Notes: generated by a model from the letters alone, not told the origin. A stretch of 64,000 nt of DNA from Mucilaginibacter sp. JRF (GCF_015223065.1 NZ_JADFBY010000001.1:1-64000), one strand, 5' to 3'. Counted from the stretch's first letter, positions 42,095 through 52,461 are shown. Numbers and translations: made by a program.

Positions 42095-45000
42095 ATGAAC
42101 CTGAAATTTTACAAACCAATTGCATGGCTGCTGGCATTTATGTGCCTTTGCTGCCTGCAAGTTTACGCGCAGGAGGCGGTGCAAATTACCGGCACCGTAA
42201 AAACCGACAAGGGCGAAATACTTGCAGGGGTATCCGTACGGATAAAGAACACCACAACCGGTGCCGTAACCGATGCCAGCGGCAAGTATACCCTGCGTGT
42301 GCCTAACCGATCGGCCATACTGCAAATATCGTACATCGGTTTCGCTACTAAAGAAATACCCGTAGGGGCAGGCAATGTGCTCAACATTGTTTTGGAGGAG
42401 AACAGCAACCAGCTAAGCGATATTGTTGTTACCGCCCTCGGCATTAAGCGCGAATCAAAAAAGCTGGGCTACTCAACCGCTACCGTAAATACCGATCTGC
42501 TTACGGTTAACCGTACCACCAACGTAGGTAACAGCCTCGAGGGTAAAATAGCGGGTGTAAACGTTACGCCGCCTGCCGGTGGCCCGGGTGGGTCAACCAA
42601 GATCCGCATCAGGGGGCAGTCATCCTTTGGCGGTAATAACTCACCATTAATTATTGTTAACGGTATTCCTATCAACAATACCTCTGTTTCGGCAGGTGGT
42701 TTCGCGGGCAATGGCGCGGGCAACGTAACCGGCGGCTCGTCTGACCAGGGCGACGGTTTGCAAAGTATAAACCAGGACGATATCGAATCAATGACGGTAC
42801 TGAAAGGTGCTGCCGCTGCCGCGCTGTACGGTTTCCGTGCAAAGGATGGCGCAATTATTATCACTACCAAATCGGGCAGTAAAACACAGGGTATAGGTAT
42901 CGAACTAAACTCCAACTATCAGGCCGACCAGGCGCTGGATTATACCGATTTTCAATACGAGTACGGTCAGGGTGAATACGGCAAACGCCAAACCACCCTT
43001 GCCGAAGCACAAACATTTGGTGTACATGCCTTTGGCGAACGCTTTGATGGCGTGCCAACCATCCAGTTCGATGGATCTATGCAACCTTACTCGCCGCATA
43101 AGGATCGTATATCAAGGTTTTATCGTACCGGCCGCAACTTCTCCAATTCGGTAGCCATATCAGGTGGTAGCGAAAAGGGAAGCTTCCGCTTATCGTTCGC
43201 TAATAACGATGCGAATGCCATTATGCCTAATTCTGATTACCATAAAAAGATACTCAACCTTGGCCTTAATTATAAGGTTACGCCAAAGCTTAGTTTGCAA
43301 TTAAACGCCAACTACTCTAACGAGTATAACCACAATCCGCCTCAAATAGGTATTCAGGATATGAACGCCAACACCACCATTTATACGTTGGCCAACAGCA
43401 TTAATACCGATTGGCTGAAGAATTACAAGGATGCCAACGGTAACGAGATGCCGCTATCACGCTTCACCAACCGTAACAACCCTTACTGGGTGGCCCTGCA
43501 AAGGTTTGAGAATGTGCGCCGCGACCGTATTTTCGGTAACGCCTCGCTGCGTTACCAGTTTACCGATTGGTTGTACTTGCAGGCTCGTATAGGGCAGGAT
43601 TACTTTACCCGCCCGTACAATTATAACCGCCCTACAGGTACCCGCTCTATAGGCGCGGTAACAACGGGCTTTAATGGCTATTACTACCAGGATGTAACCA
43701 CCTTCAGGGAGCGTAATATGGATTTCCTGATCGGTGCCAACAAAAAAGTTAAAGACTTTGGCTTTGACCTTACCCTGGGTGGCAACGCCATGAAACAGGT
43801 AAGCGATGTAATGGGTACAGCGGTTACCAACTTCTTTGTGCGCGATCTGTACACTATCAGCAACGGGCAGGTTAAAAACCCGAACTACAGTTATTTTGAA
43901 AAGCGGGTTAACTCGGTTTATGGATCGTTCGAGGTATCGTACAAAAACTTTTTGTACATAACCGCAACCGCCCGTAACGATTGGTTCTCAACCCTTAATA
44001 TCAACTCCAACAGCTACCTCTATCCATCAGTAAGCGCCAGCTTTGTGTTTAGCGATGCTATACGCATGCCATCGTGGATTGATTATGGTAAGGTACGTGT
44101 AGCCTACGCCGAGGTGGGTGGCGATACCGACCCGTATGCCAATACGTTGTATTACTCGCTTAACTCTAATCCGTTTGGCGGCACGGCGCTGGGTTCTATA
44201 AATAGTGATGTTAGTCCGAATTCAGGCTTGCGCCCGTTGAAGGTGAAGGAAAAAGAGGCCGGTTTAGAGATAAGAACGTTTAACAGCCGTCTGAATCTGG
44301 ATATGTCTGTCTATGAAAAGAATACCGTAGATGAGATATTGAACGTAGATGTTTCGGTAGCATCAGGCTTTAACTCAACCAAGGTGAATATTGGTAAGCT
44401 GCGTAACCGTGGCGTTGAAGCCTTGCTGACCATTGTGCCGATAAAAAAGGAAGGCTTTAACTGGGAAACCGCCTTTAATGGATCGTACAATGCATCAAAG
44501 GTAATGGAACTGGCAAACGGGCAGGCGCGTGTTGACGTGGGCACCGGCGAGTTTTTCGGTACCGTATCGCACGAGATAGGTTTGCCGCTGGCATCACTGC
44601 GTGGCTTTGATTACCGCCGCGATGCACAGGGTCGTATAGTTACCATAAACGGCCTACCTCAGCGTGGTGACCTGACCACCTTTGGCAGCGCCATACCTAA
44701 ATGGGTAGGCGGCTGGACAAATACCTTCCGCTACAAGGGCTTCCGCGTATTTACACAGGTTGATTTTAAGGCCGGTGCCACGCTGATGTCAAACTCGAAC
44801 CTTAACTTTTTGCGCGAGGGTTTATCAAAACAATCATTGGTCGGTCGTGAAGGAGGTGTTGTGTTTGATGGCGTAAATCCTGATGGCACACCTAATACCA
44901 CCGCCGTTGAGGCCGAAACTTTTTACTCAAACTATCGCACCACAAACATAGCCACACCATTTATTTATAACGCGGCATTTGTAAGGTGGCGTTCCTTATC

Positions 45001-45214
45001 AGTAGGGTACGATTTCAGCAAATACATGAAAAAAACCTTTGTTAAAGGCCTGAATGTATCGTTGCTGGTTAACAACGTGCTGATGATCAAGAAATACATT
45101 GATAACCTCGATCCGCAGGCCAGCGTTTCGGCGTCTGATAACCTGCAAGGCATCGAATCGCACACGCTGCCAACCACGCGCAGCTATGGTATCAACGTAA
45201 ATGTTAAACTCTAA
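42095..45214 (+). CDS. SusC/RagA-type TonB-linked outer-membrane transporter
   Basis: About 1039 residues from ATG 42095; in-frame ATGs at 42059 and 42047 are possible alternatives, but 42095 gives a normal signal peptide (ends LQVYAQ). N-terminal carboxypeptidase-regulatory-like domain (ITGTVKTDKGEILAGVSVRI), plug with SGPGG-like PPAGGPGGSTKIRIRGQSS and DIESMTVLKGAAAAALYG, then a 22-strand barrel. SusC imports oligomeric substrates with SusD, whose gene follows 16 bp later. The 300 bp before it hold no clear promoter match. Confidence 0.93.
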   Translation: MNLKFYKPIAWLLAFMCLCCLQVYAQEAVQITGTVKTDKGEILAGVSVRIKNTTTGAVTDASGKYTLRVPNRSAILQISYIGFATKEIPVGAGNVLNIVLEENSNQLSDIVVTALGIKRESKKLGYSTATVNTDLLTVNRTTNVGNSLEGKIAGVNVTPPAGGPGGSTKIRIRGQSSFGGNNSPLIIVNGIPINNTSVSAGGFAGNGAGNVTGGSSDQGDGLQSINQDDIESMTVLKGAAAAALYGFRAKDGAIIITTKSGSKTQGIGIELNSNYQADQALDYTDFQYEYGQGEYGKRQTTLAEAQTFGVHAFGERFDGVPTIQFDGSMQPYSPHKDRISRFYRTGRNFSNSVAISGGSEKGSFRLSFANNDANAIMPNSDYHKKILNLGLNYKVTPKLSLQLNANYSNEYNHNPPQIGIQDMNANTTIYTLANSINTDWLKNYKDANGNEMPLSRFTNRNNPYWVALQRFENVRRDRIFGNASLRYQFTDWLYLQARIGQDYFTRPYNYNRPTGTRSIGAVTTGFNGYYYQDVTTFRERNMDFLIGANKKVKDFGFDLTLGGNAMKQVSDVMGTAVTNFFVRDLYTISNGQVKNPNYSYFEKRVNSVYGSFEVSYKNFLYITATARNDWFSTLNINSNSYLYPSVSASFVFSDAIRMPSWIDYGKVRVAYAEVGGDTDPYANTLYYSLNSNPFGGTALGSINSDVSPNSGLRPLKVKEKEAGLEIRTFNSRLNLDMSVYEKNTVDEILNVDVSVASGFNSTKVNIGKLRNRGVEALLTIVPIKKEGFNWETAFNGSYNASKVMELANGQARVDVGTGEFFGTVSHEIGLPLASLRGFDYRRDAQGRIVTINGLPQRGDLTTFGSAIPKWVGGWTNTFRYKGFRVFTQVDFKAGATLMSNSNLNFLREGLSKQSLVGREGGVVFDGVNPDGTPNTTAVEAETFYSNYRTTNIATPFIYNAAFVRWRSLSVGYDFSKYMKKTFVKGLNVSLLVNNVLMIKKYIDNLDPQASVSASDNLQGIESHTLPTTRSYGINVNVKL

Positions 45215-45230
45215 CTATCCCGAAATCATC

Positions 45231-46781
45231 ATGAAAAAGAAATATATTATTACCCTGCTGGCAACCATGATAACGCTTGGTGCCTGTAAAAAGAATTTTG
45301 AGGAGATCAACGTAAACCCGGTATTGCCATCCAATCTTGATCCGGCTTACCTGTTCTCCAATGCCGAATTCAGCGCCGCGTTGCCCAACTACTACTATCA
45401 ACCCATGATAGTGCAGCAACTGGTTACACCCAATACAGGGGTGTTAGAGGGCGGCAACCACAACGTAAGTTATGACCCTAATGCCAGCATCACCTTTAAT
45501 TATTTGTACCGCAGTACCAGCAATACCGGTGGCGCGGTAACAGGCCCGGTAGTGTTACTAACCACCGTGCTCGATCAGTTAAAGGATCAGCCACTGCGTA
45601 GCAACCTGTATAACATGGCCCGCATTTTTAGGGCGTATATATTTATGATACTGGTTGATACCTATGGCGATGTGCCTTACAGCGAGGCTGGCCGGGGTTA
45701 TATTGATGGCATAAACTTGCCTAAATATGATAACCAGCAGGATATTTATACCGATATACTGAAAGAGCTTAACGAGGCCACCAAAGCCCTCGATGCATCA
45801 AAAGCCATTGAGGCGGGCGACCTGTTTTATAAAGGCGATATTGCCAAATGGAAAAAGCTGGGCAACTCACTGCTGCTGCGTGCTGCCATGCGTTACAGCA
45901 AGCTGGATGCTAATAAGGCACAGCAATATGTTACCATAGCGGTAAACGGCGGCCTGATGCAGTCAAATGCTGATAATGCTTTTATACAGTTCAATAGTAC
46001 CTTTAATAGCCCTACAGGCAGCTGGTTTCAGGCTACCGAGCGTGGTAATATTTACCTGGGTGCACCTTTTGTGGAGTATTTGCAGGATACTGAAGACCCG
46101 CGCCTGCGTGTTATAGCGGTTAAGTATGCTATGCCTGCCAATCCGCTGGCTACGGTAGGTACCGAGAATACCAACCCCGCCGATCAGGAAGGGATGCCAT
46201 TTGGTTATAATGAGTCGACCATCAGCACCGCGCCGGGCTTTCCGGGCAGGTTGGGGGCGGGGTATGCTTACTCGCAGGTTAACCGCCGTACGCTGGGTAA
46301 AATTGATATCCCGGAATTTTATGTAACCTACTCGCAAACATCACTGTTGTTAGCCGAGGCTGTGCAGCGCGGCTGGGCAACCGGTACCGTGGCCACCTTG
46401 TACGAGAATGCTGTAAAGGCCCACATGGATCAGCTTGCGCAGTATGATGCTACGGCAACCATCAGCACAGCCGATCAGAATGCTTACCTGCTGGCCAATC
46501 CGTTTAACCCGGCTACCGCCTTGCAGCAAATCAATACACAATACTGGATATCATCATTTTTGAATGGAAACGAGGCCTGGGCCAACTTTAGGCGTAGTGG
46601 TTTCCCGGTGTTAACACCAAACCCATACCCAACGGCTGATGCATCGGTACAAGGGGCGTTCATCCGCAGGCTTACCTATCCGCTACGCGAGCAAACGGTA
46701 AATGCTACCAATTACCAGGCTGCCATTGCGCATAACGGTCCCGATAATTTAGCTACACGTGTTTTTTGGGACATACAATAA
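45231..46781 (+). CDS. SusD/RagB-family substrate-binding lipoprotein
   Basis: 516 residues from ATG 45231 with lipobox LGAC (CKKNFEEIN). SusD landmarks: NMARIFRAYIFMILVDTYGDVPYSEA (TPR-like), WKKLGNSLLLRAAMRYSKL, and GNEAWANFRRSGFP near the end. It is of the SusD-like/SusD_homolog 2 kind (shorter N-terminal). Outer-membrane lid protein for the SusC transporter. Confidence 0.93.
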   Translation: MKKKYIITLLATMITLGACKKNFEEINVNPVLPSNLDPAYLFSNAEFSAALPNYYYQPMIVQQLVTPNTGVLEGGNHNVSYDPNASITFNYLYRSTSNTGGAVTGPVVLLTTVLDQLKDQPLRSNLYNMARIFRAYIFMILVDTYGDVPYSEAGRGYIDGINLPKYDNQQDIYTDILKELNEATKALDASKAIEAGDLFYKGDIAKWKKLGNSLLLRAAMRYSKLDANKAQQYVTIAVNGGLMQSNADNAFIQFNSTFNSPTGSWFQATERGNIYLGAPFVEYLQDTEDPRLRVIAVKYAMPANPLATVGTENTNPADQEGMPFGYNESTISTAPGFPGRLGAGYAYSQVNRRTLGKIDIPEFYVTYSQTSLLLAEAVQRGWATGTVATLYENAVKAHMDQLAQYDATATISTADQNAYLLANPFNPATALQQINTQYWISSFLNGNEAWANFRRSGFPVLTPNPYPTADASVQGAFIRRLTYPLREQTVNATNYQAAIAHNGPDNLATRVFWDIQ

Positions 46782-46791
46782 CACCGGCATT

Positions 46792-47718
46792 ATGATGAAA
46801 AGGACGATAATATTTGCAGCGTTGCTATTGGCAACGCTGCACTTAAAGGCTCAGCAGGTAACCCTCACACCCGATCAAATAAAACTGCTTACCGCCGACT
46901 GGAAAGGCGAACGCACAGCTGATGGCCGGCCAAAGGTATCTGACGATGTGCTGGAGCGATTCAAGAATGTAGGTATTGAGGATGTTTGGGGCTTTTTGCG
47001 CGGCAAGGGCTACCAAAACCAGTTTGAGGGCGATTGGATGATACTGCACCCCGATAGCGTAATGGTTGGCCGTGCGGTAACAGCCCAGTACATGCCCTTG
47101 CGCCCCGATGTAGATAAGGTGATCAAGGATAAAGGCAAAACCGAAGGCCGTGTTGGGCCAACCAACTCATGGCCTATTGATGTGCTTAAGAATGGTGATG
47201 TATACGTAGCCGATGGCTTTAACAAGGTAGTTGATGGTACGCTGATAGGCGATAACCTGGGCAACTCCATATACGCCAAAACCAAACGCGGGGTGGTGTT
47301 CTACGGCTCGGTGCGCGATCTGGAAGGGTTAAATGAGATCAAGGGCTTTAACGGCTGGATAAAGGCGGTCGATCCATCGTACCTGCAACAGGTAATGCTG
47401 GCGGGTATCAACGTGCCCATCCGCATAGGGCGGGCAACTGTTTTGCCCGGCGATGTGGTGTTGGCCAAGCGTGGTGGTACACTTTTTATCCCTGCCTCGC
47501 TGGCTGATGAAGCCGTTATTACCGCCGAATTTATTGTGCTGCGCGATGAATACGGCCATCAACGCCTGCGCGAAGGCAAATACACCCCCGGACAAATTGA
47601 CAGCCAATGGACAGAGGAGATCAAAAACGATTTCATCAAATGGCTTAACAGCTACCCCGGCAAACTGCCCATGACCCGCAAACAACTCGACGATTACATG
47701 AAGAACCGTACCTGGTAA
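46792..47718 (+). CDS. Exported RraA-like protein (HMG/CHA aldolase fold)
   Basis: About 308 residues from ATG 46792 (ATG 46795 is also possible). Sec signal ends LHLKAQ, unusual since RraA-fold aldolases are normally cytoplasmic. Core: NSWPIDVLKNGDVYVADGF, DNLGNSIYAKTKRGVVFYGSVRDLEGL with the conserved Val-Arg-Asp of the pyruvate/metal site. Family members cleave 4-hydroxy-2-oxo acids or decarboxylate oxaloacetate, or are catalytically silent RNase E regulators. The SusC/SusD context points to a catabolic role. The canonical Asp before the Gly in VxDGxVRD is Tyr here. Confidence 0.82.
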   Translation: MMKRTIIFAALLLATLHLKAQQVTLTPDQIKLLTADWKGERTADGRPKVSDDVLERFKNVGIEDVWGFLRGKGYQNQFEGDWMILHPDSVMVGRAVTAQYMPLRPDVDKVIKDKGKTEGRVGPTNSWPIDVLKNGDVYVADGFNKVVDGTLIGDNLGNSIYAKTKRGVVFYGSVRDLEGLNEIKGFNGWIKAVDPSYLQQVMLAGINVPIRIGRATVLPGDVVLAKRGGTLFIPASLADEAVITAEFIVLRDEYGHQRLREGKYTPGQIDSQWTEEIKNDFIKWLNSYPGKLPMTRKQLDDYMKNRTW

Positions 47719-47740
47719 TAAATCAAACCTAAATAATGAT

Positions 47741-49222
47741 ATGAAAAACGAATTACTCAAGCTGTTAGCTAACGGCAAGCAATTAGATAAACAATCAAGG
47801 GAATCACTTACGCCAAATAAGCCGGAGGAAACCAAGGGCTCGGCCCGGCGCGATTTTTTAAAGAAATCGGCATTAGGCGGTGGTTTAGCGCTGGGTGGTA
47901 TGTTGTTCTCATCAACCGAGGATACGCTGGCGCAATCAACCTCAAAAGTTAACCGCAACAGCTCCCCATCAGAACTAAAGATAACCGATATGCGGTACAT
48001 CGTGCCCATGACCACAGTAGGCCGCTGCCCCATTATCCGCATTGAAACTAACCAGGGTATTTATGGCCTGGGCGAGGTGCGCGATGGTGCCGACCCACGC
48101 TATGCCTTGTTGCTGAAAAGCCGCATTTTAGGCATGAACCCATGCAGTGTGGAGATGGTGTTCAAGGCCATTAAGCAATTTGGTTTTCATGGCAGGCAGG
48201 CGGGCGGTGTTTGCGCGGTTGAAATGGCCCTTTGGGATCTGGCGGGTAAGGCTTACAACGTACCCGCTTACCAATTGCTTGGCGGTAAATACCGTGATAC
48301 CGTAAGGCTTTATGCCGATACCCCGGAAGAAGAAGACATGACCGTTTTTAGCGCCAAAGTAAAGGATAGGCTGGTGACCAAAGGTTACACCTGGTTAAAA
48401 ATGGACCTGGGTATTGAGCTGATCAAGGATATTCCCGGTACCACTGTTAACTCCGGTTTTTGGAAAGGCAGCCAGTGGAATGATAAGCCAATGTCGTTGG
48501 GTAATACCAAACACCCTTTTACACAGATACAGATAACCGAGAAGGGTTTGGATGAAATAGCCAAATATGTTGATAAGGTGCGCAGCGCGGTGGGGTATGA
48601 TGTCCCGCTATCGTCAGACCATTTTGGGCATTTTGATATCAATAACTCCATCAGGCTGGCCAAAAAGCTGGAACCATACCGCCTGGCCTGGATGGAAGAT
48701 ATGGTGCCCTGGGAGTTCACCCAGCAGTGGAAAGAGATAACCACCGCTATTGAAACACCAACAGTTACAGGTGAAGATATCTATCTTAAAGAAGAATTCA
48801 TTAAATTGGTCGACAATCACGCGGTTGATATCATCCACCCTGACCTTTCATCGTCGGGTGGGTTGCTCGAAACCAAGAAGATAGGCGATTACGCGGAAGA
48901 ACATGGCGTTGCCATGGCTATGCACTTTGCCGGTACACCGGTGGCCTTTATGGCCAATGTGCATTGCGCTGCCGCTACGCAGAATGTTTTGGCGCTTGAG
49001 CATCACAATATTGATTTGCCTTATTGGGAAAGCTACGTGAAAACGGTAGACAAAAAGCCGTTGATCGAAAAAGGATTTGCTTTGGTACCCGATTCGCCGG
49101 GGCTGGGCATTGAGCTTAATGAGGAGGTGCTTAAACAACACCTCGACCCGAAAGATAAATCATGGTTTGTGCCTACCAAGGAGTGGGATGAGAAACGATC
49201 GTGGGATAGATTGTGGAGTTAA
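47741..49222 (+). CDS. Tat-exported mandelate racemase/enolase-superfamily enzyme
   Basis: 493 residues. Tat signal ARRDFLKKSALGGGLALGG near residue 37, so folded export. MR/MLE superfamily: N-terminal cap GRCPIIRIETNQGIYGLGEVRDG, barrel with TWLKMDLG (Lys), metal ligands in LSSDHFGHFD (Asp), LAWMEDMVPWEF (Glu), TVTGEDIYL (Glu), and the base region MHFAGTPVAFMANVH (His). Expected reaction: proton abstraction next to a carboxylate, usually dehydration of a sugar acid. Its substrate is unknown. Confidence 0.88.
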   Translation: MKNELLKLLANGKQLDKQSRESLTPNKPEETKGSARRDFLKKSALGGGLALGGMLFSSTEDTLAQSTSKVNRNSSPSELKITDMRYIVPMTTVGRCPIIRIETNQGIYGLGEVRDGADPRYALLLKSRILGMNPCSVEMVFKAIKQFGFHGRQAGGVCAVEMALWDLAGKAYNVPAYQLLGGKYRDTVRLYADTPEEEDMTVFSAKVKDRLVTKGYTWLKMDLGIELIKDIPGTTVNSGFWKGSQWNDKPMSLGNTKHPFTQIQITEKGLDEIAKYVDKVRSAVGYDVPLSSDHFGHFDINNSIRLAKKLEPYRLAWMEDMVPWEFTQQWKEITTAIETPTVTGEDIYLKEEFIKLVDNHAVDIIHPDLSSSGGLLETKKIGDYAEEHGVAMAMHFAGTPVAFMANVHCAAATQNVLALEHHNIDLPYWESYVKTVDKKPLIEKGFALVPDSPGLGIELNEEVLKQHLDPKDKSWFVPTKEWDEKRSWDRLWS

Positions 49223-49245
49223 TTAATCAATTTTAAACAAAACTT

Positions 49246-50370
49246 ATGGTACCAGCTAAAGTTTATTATGCTTTCTCAGCACTCAGTTTATTGAGTTTTA
49301 TTATTGTATCAGTAACCGGTCATCCGCAATGGGGCGGCTGGTTACTGATGATCTTGTTCATCACCCTTGCCATGGCCTTCAGGCAGCACCCAAAGCTCAA
49401 GGGCTTCTCGTTCACCATCATGATATTCGCGGCGGTGAGTTTGGCCATGTATTACCCGCAGTATTTTGTACAGGTTGGCGATTTTAAATTGTCGCGCCTG
49501 ATTGTTCCGCTGTTGCAGATCATCATGTTCGGCATGGGCAGCGAGTTGAGCATGAAGGAGCTTGCCCTGGTGTTAAAGCAACCCAAAACCATCATTATTG
49601 GCGTAATATGCCATTATACGGTGATGCCGTTGGTAGGCTATCTGCTGGCCAATACCTTTAACTTTCCGCCCGAAATTGCTGCCGGTATTATATTGGTAGG
49701 TTGCTGTCCAAGCGGTTTGGCATCCAACGTAATGTCGTATCTGGCGAGGGCTAACCTGGCGCTATCTATCGCTATTACAACCGTATCAACATTACTGGCT
49801 CCTGTATTTACACCGCTGTTAATGCGCTTGTTGGCAGGCAGATTGGTTGAGGTTGATTTTTTAGATATGGCTTGGGATACTACCAAAGTGGTACTATTAC
49901 CTATCATTGCCGGTGCCTTATTCCATGCCCTGGTGCGTGGCAAGGTTAAATGGCTTGATAGTATTATGCCACTGATCTCCATGATCGGTATCGGTTTGAT
50001 CATCGTGGTTATTACCTCGGCAGGGCATCAAAGTTTACTGAATGTAGGCTTGATGCTGATAGTGGCGGTATTTATCCACAACGTATCGGGCTATACATTA
50101 GGTTACTGGCTGGGCCGATTAATGGGCTTTGCCGAAAAGGATTGCCGTACCATATCATTAGAAGTAGGTATGCAAAACGGTGGTTTAGCCTCCGGACTTG
50201 CCTTGCTGATGGGCGGCCTGGCAACTATAGGTTTGGCACCTGCCATATTTGGCCCGATGATGAACATTACCGGCTCATCATTAGCTACCTGGTGGCACGG
50301 CAAAATACCACCGGAGGATATTGCCGCCGAAGCCGCCGCGCAGGAAGCGCCTAACGGTCAATTAGCATAA
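49246..50370 (+). CDS. BASS-family transporter (bile acid:sodium symporter fold)
   Basis: 374 residues, about ten membrane helices. Landmarks: LLQIIMFGMGSELSMKELALVLKQPK, GIILVGCCPSGLASNVMSYLARANLALS (sodium-binding crossover) and SLEVGMQNGGLASGLAL. BASS proteins move organic anions such as pyruvate, 2-keto acids, pantoate and bile acids with sodium. 24 bp after the enolase-like gene; last gene of the SusC operon. It overlaps the 3' end of the opposing gene by 20 bp. Confidence 0.9.
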   Translation: MVPAKVYYAFSALSLLSFIIVSVTGHPQWGGWLLMILFITLAMAFRQHPKLKGFSFTIMIFAAVSLAMYYPQYFVQVGDFKLSRLIVPLLQIIMFGMGSELSMKELALVLKQPKTIIIGVICHYTVMPLVGYLLANTFNFPPEIAAGIILVGCCPSGLASNVMSYLARANLALSIAITTVSTLLAPVFTPLLMRLLAGRLVEVDFLDMAWDTTKVVLLPIIAGALFHALVRGKVKWLDSIMPLISMIGIGLIIVVITSAGHQSLLNVGLMLIVAVFIHNVSGYTLGYWLGRLMGFAEKDCRTISLEVGMQNGGLASGLALLMGGLATIGLAPAIFGPMMNITGSSLATWWHGKIPPEDIAAEAAAQEAPNGQLA

Positions 50371-52447
50371 TTTTATAATCATCCAACCGGTCGGCAGTAA
50401 AAGTTACATAGCCATCGGCATAAGTAAATTTAACCGGCCTGCCACTCAGCAGGTCGGTTACACGAGCGGGTTTATACCCGCTTTTTATTTTTAAGCTGAT
50501 GTTGTACACCGGCAGCGCAGGCAGGTAGCTGGTTGAACTTACACCTGTAAGGTTAATAAGATGTAATATCATGCCATCATTATCGCTTTTATTTGTCGCT
50601 GTATTTTTAGCGTATAGCTGTAATACTGTTTCAACCTTGGCATGCGCGTTGGTAATGAGCTGCTTTTCGGCATCAGGATAAATGTTGTTCAGCATATCAA
50701 GCAATAGTTGCTTATGTTCCTGATAGCCGTTATTGTAATACAAGCGCCCAACATTAAAAGACATCAATACCGCTTTAGCATTGCCATGCTGTTTAATAGC
50801 CAGCATTTTATCGCCGGTAATATCGTGCCCGCCAATAATCTCCGGCGGACCGGTACGGCCTTTCGCCAGCAGCGGCAGGCCGGTTTTATCCGCGCCCGAC
50901 AGATCATACAAAGCCAGGTTGTACTTCATAAAAAGCATGGTCTGTCCCTTGAAATTTTTAAAGATAGCCCTGTCCTCGGGTACCATATAATTACCTGCCG
51001 CATCAGTACTAAGGCTCTTTAATTTTGCGCCGAATAGTTCAGTTAACAAAGCGGCATTATCATTCAAGGCTATGTTGGTGGCTATAATGTTGGTGCCATT
51101 GGCAATGGCGGCCTTTAATTGTTTTACGCTGCCATCGTTTAAAAAGGTAATATCGGGCAGTATAATTACCTTGTAGTTTTTGAGCTTGTCGCCACGGTTT
51201 TGTAGTTGATTGTCCTCAATGATATCAAAGGGTATGTGCGCCTCCTGCAATATTTGCTGTATTCCCCGATATTCCTGCGCGGGTGTGCCATTAGGCCATG
51301 AACCGGGCGCTACCACAGCTATTTTAGCTATGGATGTATACCTGCCAAAATAAGGCTCGTGCTTTTTATGCAAACCATATATTTTACTGATCGCCTTATA
51401 ATTACGTTCGTCCTCATAGCCACGGGTATCACCCATCATGCTAAGGTCAAGACCGGAGCCGTGCGCCATATTCTGGTACAGGCGGATAGAAATCTCCTCC
51501 GGCTCAATAGCGTTATAGCGCGATTGAAAGGAAATCTGCTGAATGCTGGCATTACTTATTACATGATCGGGGAAGGTAGTACCGGCATTATTCACATTAT
51601 CGGCCGCGCTGTAAGGCCACAAGGGTAACGAGGGTACAGCCTGTGTTTCGTGGCGAATAATGTCTACATACTGATCGGTATAAGTACAAATGGCCGTCTG
51701 CGGGTTTTTGCCTTTTACAAGGGTGTATAGCCGCTTAGCCCAATCATCCAGCGTGAACTTTTTGAATTTAAGGTATTGTTGATACAGGGTGTCGGTCTTA
51801 TTTTCCTCAAGTGGTAACGCCTTGCCGCCGCTAAACTCGGCAAAACGTTTTTTATCATATTCGTTTTGGTCGATGCCCATGTAGCGGCCCTCGTAGGTGT
51901 TATTTGTTTGGTAGCCGGGCATGTTCAAAAATATACCGTCGATAGGGTAGTTGTCCATTACCTCGGTAACAATACCAAAGGCGCACTGCTGCACATACGG
52001 CCCGTTGATGGATACGGTATACATGCCCGGGTTGGTCATCCGCTCACCTTTTGGCGATATATAGCACCAATCGGGATGGGCTTTGTAAATACTCTCGTGT
52101 ACACGACTAAAATCAAACCGAACAATAACCTTAATACCCTGCTTATGGCATTTGGCCACCACATCCTTCAAAAAATCGCGTTTTACATACGGGTTTTGGT
52201 ACTGGTAAGGCAATTTGGTTGGATAAAATGCCATAATGCCACCCGCGTTGATGATAAGCGTATTGGCCGAAAACTTCACCAGGTCAGCAACCAGCGAGTC
52301 GGGGTTGAGGGTTGCGGCCTCGTAATCGGGCAGGTTGGTTTGTATGGCCCTTAAGTTATTACGTTTCCACCAGCCGGGTTGCTGTTGTGCCCGGCCGGGC
52401 AACCAAAGTATTATCGCTATAAGTAGAAGTAGTAAGGTTTTATTCAT
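50351..52447 (-). CDS. GHL6-type putative glycoside hydrolase, exported
   Basis: 698 residues with a Sec signal (LLLLLIAIILWLPGRAQ). The barrel (about 25-350) has WWKRNNLRAIQTNLPDYEA, QGIKVIVRFDFSRVHESI and YPIDGIFLNMPGYQ, matching 'hypothetical glycosyl hydrolase 6' proteins. Residues 370-600 look like a beta-galactosidase trimerisation-type flavodoxin fold. Activity untested in the family as far as I know. It lies 14 bp after the AraC gene on the same strand. Confidence 0.75.
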   Translation of the reverse strand: MNKTLLLLLIAIILWLPGRAQQQPGWWKRNNLRAIQTNLPDYEAATLNPDSLVADLVKFSANTLIINAGGIMAFYPTKLPYQYQNPYVKRDFLKDVVAKCHKQGIKVIVRFDFSRVHESIYKAHPDWCYISPKGERMTNPGMYTVSINGPYVQQCAFGIVTEVMDNYPIDGIFLNMPGYQTNNTYEGRYMGIDQNEYDKKRFAEFSGGKALPLEENKTDTLYQQYLKFKKFTLDDWAKRLYTLVKGKNPQTAICTYTDQYVDIIRHETQAVPSLPLWPYSAADNVNNAGTTFPDHVISNASIQQISFQSRYNAIEPEEISIRLYQNMAHGSGLDLSMMGDTRGYEDERNYKAISKIYGLHKKHEPYFGRYTSIAKIAVVAPGSWPNGTPAQEYRGIQQILQEAHIPFDIIEDNQLQNRGDKLKNYKVIILPDITFLNDGSVKQLKAAIANGTNIIATNIALNDNAALLTELFGAKLKSLSTDAAGNYMVPEDRAIFKNFKGQTMLFMKYNLALYDLSGADKTGLPLLAKGRTGPPEIIGGHDITGDKMLAIKQHGNAKAVLMSFNVGRLYYNNGYQEHKQLLLDMLNNIYPDAEKQLITNAHAKVETVLQLYAKNTATNKSDNDGMILHLINLTGVSSTSYLPALPVYNISLKIKSGYKPARVTDLLSGRPVKFTYADGYVTFTADRLDDYKIMLIDR

Positions 52448-52461
52448 GCTTTGATATATGT

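Noticed and set aside
47329..48042. Long minus-strand frame (237 codons)
   Set aside because: Antisense to two well-supported genes (RraA-like and enolase-like) with no protein signature.
51866..52354. Plus-strand frame of 162 codons
   Set aside because: Antisense to the GHL6 gene.
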